Both the position numbers and the translations under genes were made by a program. The notes under the pieces were generated by a model. The model saw nothing but the letters and a program-made list of their open reading frames with translations. It made no database searches and had not been told where the DNA came from. From OMOG01 sp041485845 (GTDB lineage: Bacteria > Acidobacteriota > Terriglobia > Bryobacterales > Bryobacteraceae): a stretch of 7,894 bases of DNA. Numbering within the stretch: position 1 is the first letter of the stretch; every line of letters starts with the position of its first letter. The stretch covers positions 1-7,894 of the forward strand of contig JBGPKH010000426.1 of the NCBI GenBank assembly GCA_041485845.1, in the 5' to 3' direction. Of the stretch, positions 4,401 through 7,894 are shown piece by piece.

Positions 4401-7034
4401 ATGGCACACTCTCCCGGCGAGAGACTAGGCCCCTACGAGATCGTTGCGCCGCTCGGAGCCGGCGGCATGGGCGAGGTCTACCGCGCCACCGATACGCGCC
4501 TGCGCCGGTCTGTTGCCATCAAGGTCCTTCCTCAGAACAAGATCGTCGACCCCGATCGCCGGCGTCGTTTTCTGCAAGAGGCCCGCGCTGCGTCGGCCTT
4601 GAATCATCCCAACATTGTCACGCTGCACGACATCGCCAGCGAGAACGGCGTTGATTATCTCGTGATGGAATACGTGCCCGGCCAGTCGCTGGACAAGCTG
4701 ATTTCGCCCAAGGGGCTGCCGCTCGTTGAAGTGACCGGCTACATCACGCAGATCGCCGGCGCACTGGCGGCGGCGCATGCTGCCGGGATCGTGCATCGCG
4801 ATATCAAGCCGGCCAACCTGATCGTGACCGCCCAATCGCAAGTGAAGGTGCTGGACTTTGGATTGGCGAAGCTGATGGAACGCGGGAACGTGGGTGGGGA
4901 GGACGAAACCGTCACCCGGGAGTCCGCGCTTACGGAAGCGGGAACCGTGGTGGGCACGGTGGCCTATATGTCGCCGGAACAGGCGAGCGCGCGCCCGCTG
5001 GATCATCGGACGGACATTTTTTCGTTGGGCGTGGTGCTTTATGAATTGCTCGCGGGGAAGCGGCCGTTCCAGGGGAAGTCGCACGTAGACACTCTGCATG
5101 CCGTCATCCACGATGCCCCGCCTGCGCTCTCGCAGCAACCGCCGGAGCTCGAGGAAATCCTGGCGAAGGCGCTGGCGAAGGAACCCAACGATCGGTATCA
5201 GCACGCGGGCGATCTGGCGCTCGACCTCCGCCGGCTCCAGAGCGCCTGGGCAAACAAGTCGCTGCCGAGCATGCGAAGTCCGGAGATCACATGGCCGGGA
5301 AGGCGGGTCGGCTGGGCAGTGCTCGCCACGGCCCTGGTTTTGGGCACCGCCGCCGGCTGGTGGGCCGGACAGCGGCGGACGTTGCCACCACTGGAAAACC
5401 CGTTAACCAATGCCCGCTTCACCCGCTTCACCGATTTCCCGGGAGATGAAATCGACGCTGCCATCTCGCCTGACGGCAGGTTCGTGGTGTTTCTTTCGGA
5501 CCGCGAGGGCCCCTTCGACGTCTGGCTGAGCCAGGTGGGGACGGGACGTTTCAACAATCTCACCCAAGGCAGGGATGCAGACATGCGCGCGACGGAGCAC
5601 ACCGTCGGTTTTTCGGGAGACGGGTCCGAAGTCCGGTATCGAGGTACCGGAGAAAAGAGGAGATCGCGTATGAGGCCCCTGATGGGTGGCCCGCCACGCC
5701 TGTTTCTGGGGGAGCGCGTGCCCTCTATGGCGTGGTCGCACGATGGCAGCCGCCTCGTATATCATACCAACGAGGACGGCGATCCCATGTTCGTAGCGGA
5801 CCGCACCGGGGCTGACGCCCGCCAAATCTTCAAGGGCGGGCACAATCACGATCAGGCGTGGTCCCAGGACGGCCGGTGGATCTATTTCGTGCATGGTATT
5901 GGGGCCCCGACCGATCTATGGCGCATCGACGCCACCGGCGGAAGGCCGGAGCGCCTCACGCAACACAATGCCGGCTGGGCGACCAGTTTTACCAATGACG
6001 TGGACTTTCCGGCCCCCATCGACCCGCGCACGGTGCTTTATGTCTCGCTCGATCAGGACGGCGCTGGTCCGTGGCTGTGGGCGTACGATGTCGAGCGCAA
6101 GGTTACCCGTCGCGTGAGCTTCGGTCTGGAGCAATTCACTTCGGTGTCGGCGAGCGCCGATGGACGGCGGCTGGTTGTTTCCGTGGCCAATCCCACCGCG
6201 AGCCTATGGAGCGTGCCGATTCTCGATCGCGTCACCGAGGAACGCGACGTGAAGAGCTTCCCGGTTCCCACGGAACGGGCACTGACTCCGCGCTTTGGCG
6301 GAACCTCGCTGTTCTATAACGGCACGGGCGATGGTCTTTGGCGCTACGGTGACGGCCAGGCGCTCGAAATCTGGAAGGGCGCCGATGGAGCGGTGTCCGA
6401 GCCGCCCGCGGTCTCGCTTGACGGACGCCGGGTCGCAGTGGTGCTCAGGCGAAACGGCATTCTACGCCTCCACGTGGGCACTGCGGATGGAACCGATTTC
6501 CATATCGTCGGCGAGACGATTCGAGTGGTTGGGTCCGCCTCCTGGTCGCCCGACGGCAATTGGATCGTAACCGGTGGCGATGACGAGAAGGGTCCGGGAC
6601 TGTTCAAGACTCCGGTTGACGGCGGCTTGCCAACGCGCCTTCTGGATGGGATTGGCACCGATCCCGTATGGTCGCCCGACGGCAATCTGATCGTGTACGC
6701 GAGCCCATCGGCAGCCAGCAGTTCACCGCTCCGTGCCGTGCGCCCGGATGGGACCTTGGTTGAGCTTCCCGCGATCAGTGTCAAAGTCCAAGGCGAACGT
6801 TTCCGGTTTACGCCCGATGGCAGGGGCCTGATCTACATGCAGGGGGGGCTCTCATCCCAGGATTTCTGGCTGCTGGATCTGGCTACCAGGAAAACCCGAC
6901 TCTTGACCCGCCTCAACGACAGCGCCACTATGCGCACGTTCGACGTCACGCCCGATGGCAAACAGATCGTGTTCGACCGCTTGCGGAAGAACTCCGATCT
7001 GGTGCTGATCGACCTCCAGAGGCAAGCCCCATAG
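4401..7034 (+). CDS. Transmembrane serine/threonine protein kinase with extracytoplasmic PD40/TolB-like propeller
   Basis: An 877-residue Hanks-type receptor kinase. The cytoplasmic catalytic domain (about 12-280) shows the glycine loop GAGGMGEV (19-26), ATP-binding Lys K41 in VAIKV, helix-C Glu E60, the catalytic loop HRDIKPAN (132-139, D134), DFG (152-154), an activation segment rich in Thr/Ser (170-187), SPE (191-193) in place of APE, D205 in the TDIFSLG helix and R265. All core residues are present, so it should be active; the HRD arginine suggests control by activation-loop phosphorylation. One hydrophobic helix (about 304-322, VGWAVLATALVLGTAAGWW) follows. The rest (about 335-877) carries some ten SxDG-type repeats, at about 356, 405, 446, 488, 585, 672, 716, 758, 804 and 850, as in PD40/TolB-like beta-propellers, placed outside the membrane by topology. 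The propeller probably senses a ligand or protein, but none can be named. ATG 4401 is right before the usual LGPYEI start; it has only a weak GGA ribosome site. The gene stands alone and converges on the transporter gene. Confidence 0.96.
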   Translation: MAHSPGERLGPYEIVAPLGAGGMGEVYRATDTRLRRSVAIKVLPQNKIVDPDRRRRFLQEARAASALNHPNIVTLHDIASENGVDYLVMEYVPGQSLDKLISPKGLPLVEVTGYITQIAGALAAAHAAGIVHRDIKPANLIVTAQSQVKVLDFGLAKLMERGNVGGEDETVTRESALTEAGTVVGTVAYMSPEQASARPLDHRTDIFSLGVVLYELLAGKRPFQGKSHVDTLHAVIHDAPPALSQQPPELEEILAKALAKEPNDRYQHAGDLALDLRRLQSAWANKSLPSMRSPEITWPGRRVGWAVLATALVLGTAAGWWAGQRRTLPPLENPLTNARFTRFTDFPGDEIDAAISPDGRFVVFLSDREGPFDVWLSQVGTGRFNNLTQGRDADMRATEHTVGFSGDGSEVRYRGTGEKRRSRMRPLMGGPPRLFLGERVPSMAWSHDGSRLVYHTNEDGDPMFVADRTGADARQIFKGGHNHDQAWSQDGRWIYFVHGIGAPTDLWRIDATGGRPERLTQHNAGWATSFTNDVDFPAPIDPRTVLYVSLDQDGAGPWLWAYDVERKVTRRVSFGLEQFTSVSASADGRRLVVSVANPTASLWSVPILDRVTEERDVKSFPVPTERALTPRFGGTSLFYNGTGDGLWRYGDGQALEIWKGADGAVSEPPAVSLDGRRVAVVLRRNGILRLHVGTADGTDFHIVGETIRVVGSASWSPDGNWIVTGGDDEKGPGLFKTPVDGGLPTRLLDGIGTDPVWSPDGNLIVYASPSAASSSPLRAVRPDGTLVELPAISVKVQGERFRFTPDGRGLIYMQGGLSSQDFWLLDLATRKTRLLTRLNDSATMRTFDVTPDGKQIVFDRLRKNSDLVLIDLQRQAP
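6543..6686 (+). repeat. 18-bp exact direct repeat marking two adjacent propeller blades
   Basis: TGGTCGCCCGACGGCAAT occurs at 6543-6560 and 6669-6686, 126 bases (42 codons) apart. It encodes WSPDGN twice within the kinase propeller (715-720 and 757-762). The DNA identity is higher than protein constraint alone would need, suggesting a blade copied fairly recently or gene conversion between blades; the flanks have diverged. Confidence 0.7.
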
Positions 7035-7037
7035 ATA

Positions 7038-7052
7038 GCTTGCGCCGCAAGC
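7038..7052. terminator. Small hairpin in the 28-bp convergent gap
   Basis: GCTTGC (7038-7043) and GCAAGC (7047-7052) are exact reverse complements around GCC, placed four bases after the kinase stop and before the transporter stop (minus strand, 7065-7063). A convergent gap is where a two-way terminator is expected, but no T-run follows on either strand, so it may only be a weak pause or an mRNA 3'-end structure. Confidence 0.35.
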
Positions 7053-7062
7053 GTGAGCCCCT

Positions 7063-7894
7063 TCACTCTGCGCTTCGAATCACCCCCGACCGTGCTTGCC
7101 GCCAGGTGTTCGCAAGCGTTGCCGAGAGGATCACCACGCCACCCGCCAGCGACCACGCGGCCGGCCGCTCGCCATGCACCAGCCAGGTCCACACGGGGTT
7201 CATCGCGGGCTCGAGCATCAGCAGTGTGGCAGCCTCGATCGCCGGCACGTGGCGCATGGCGCGCGTGAGGCACACGTAGGCGAGCCCGATTTGGACCACC
7301 CCGAGATAGAGAATGACGGCGAGGTTGCCGACCGTACCAGATCCCACGGGAAACACCATGGGCAGCGCCGCCACACATGCGAAGACGTTGCCCAGCGCGA
7401 CCGTCGCCACGCCCGCGCCGCCGTCCTTCGCCCGGGCCAGCCAGCGTAGCCCGGCGAGCATCAAAGCGTAGAACAGTCCGCTGGCGGCGGCGATCGCGTT
7501 GCCCCGCGGCGGGTCGGGCGCAGTCGCCACTGCCGATTCGGTGCCCACGAAGAACACCACCATGCCGGCCGCCACCGCCGCCATGTAGACGATGTCGGCG
7601 CGGCGGATAGGTTCGCGCAGGATTACCGGTCCCAGCAGCAGGAGGTACAGGGGCGCCGTGGATTGTAGAAAGATCGCGTCCGCCGCCGTGGTGAGGCGGT
7701 TCGCCAATACGAAGCAGATGAGCGTCGCAGCATAAGCCGCTGCCACCGGGACAATCCGCCACGACCATCCGCGGCGGGCCTCCGGCAGAGCGGCAAGCAG
7801 CACGGCCGCGGCCACCGCGGAACGGAAACACGCCACCTGCCAGCCGGTGAGGGTCGCCGCTTTGATCGCCGCCCCGCCAGTGGAGAAGAGCAGC
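7063..7894 (-). CDS. EamA/DMT-superfamily transporter (partial, first residues off the right edge)
   Basis: A polytopic inner-membrane protein of the drug/metabolite transporter superfamily, read leftward from the window edge to TGA at 7065-7063. About 276 residues are visible; the family is about 290-300 with ten helices in two EamA repeats. The visible start LLFSTGGAAIKAATLTGWQVACFRS matches the first family helix and the loop before helix 2, so only some 10-15 residues are missing. The GTG at 7836 is therefore an internal Val, not the start. Hydrophobic segments recur throughout: AAYAATLICFVLANRL, APLYLLLLGPVIL, VYMAAVAAGMVVFFVG, then the second half with YALMLAGLRWL, YLGVVQIGLAYVCL, ATLLMLEPAMNPVWTWL and the final AAWSLAGGVVILSATLANTW. 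LEPAMNPVWTWLVHGERP is the typical end-of-repeat motif of EamA proteins. The substrate (amino acids, metabolites or drugs) cannot be told from sequence. Confidence 0.93.
   Translation of the reverse strand, partial: LLFSTGGAAIKAATLTGWQVACFRSAVAAAVLLAALPEARRGWSWRIVPVAAAYAATLICFVLANRLTTAADAIFLQSTAPLYLLLLGPVILREPIRRADIVYMAAVAAGMVVFFVGTESAVATAPDPPRGNAIAAASGLFYALMLAGLRWLARAKDGGAGVATVALGNVFACVAALPMVFPVGSGTVGNLAVILYLGVVQIGLAYVCLTRAMRHVPAIEAATLLMLEPAMNPVWTWLVHGERPAAWSLAGGVVILSATLANTWRQARSGVIRSAE

Noticed and set aside
6833..7831. Minus-strand open frame of 332 codons spanning the kinase 3' end and the transporter gene
   Set aside because: It is in a different frame from the clear EamA protein, has a Gly/Arg-rich low-complexity product and crosses two real genes.
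7063..7836. GTG at 7836 as the start of the transporter gene
   Set aside because: The frame stays open to the window edge and the 19 upstream codons encode a typical first EamA helix, so the gene is partial rather than starting there.

Overview
The window looks like chromosomal DNA of a high-GC Acidobacteriota bacterium, probably from the Solibacter/Bryobacter side of the phylum. This placement is inferred from a serine/threonine kinase fused to a PD40/TolB-type propeller, a GAF-like protein next to an Slt-type transglycosylase, a compact hicB-first HicBA locus, and -10-like boxes lying only a few bases before start codons. No rRNA or other phylogenetic marker is present, so the assignment is tentative. 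There is no tRNA, CRISPR array, insertion sequence or phage gene, and no gene-free stretch longer than about 100 bases.

Left part (1-3909): a short-chain dehydrogenase gene runs leftward off the edge. It diverges from an uncharacterised GAF-like protein gene, with only 21 bases between the two start codons. The GAF-like gene overlaps by 50 bases the start of a large exported lytic transglycosylase of the Slt70 type, so these two genes are probably co-transcribed and perhaps translationally coupled.

Middle (3910-4400): a short spacer with a -10-like box leads into a small HicB-type antitoxin gene. It is followed, with an ATGA overlap, by a wrecked hicA toxin. The toxin's first 15 codons and its C-terminal codons survive in different frames, and the central part holding the active-site histidine is gone. 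The 85 bases before the next gene hold an 8-bp inverted repeat and a weak possible promoter.

Right part (4401-7894): a transmembrane serine/threonine kinase with all the main catalytic motifs, one membrane helix and an extracytoplasmic beta-propeller made of about ten SxDG-type repeats. It converges, across 28 bases containing a small hairpin, on a leftward EamA/DMT-family transporter gene that runs off the right edge and lacks only its first residues.

The genes do not form one pathway. They cover cell-wall turnover, envelope sensing, small-molecule export and a decayed toxin-antitoxin module. I see no clear new multi-gene system. The most informative points are the broken HicBA locus, the very tight divergent promoter, the apparently leaderless hicB, the uncharacterised GAF-like partner of the transglycosylase, and the repeat expansion around the transglycosylase signal peptide.
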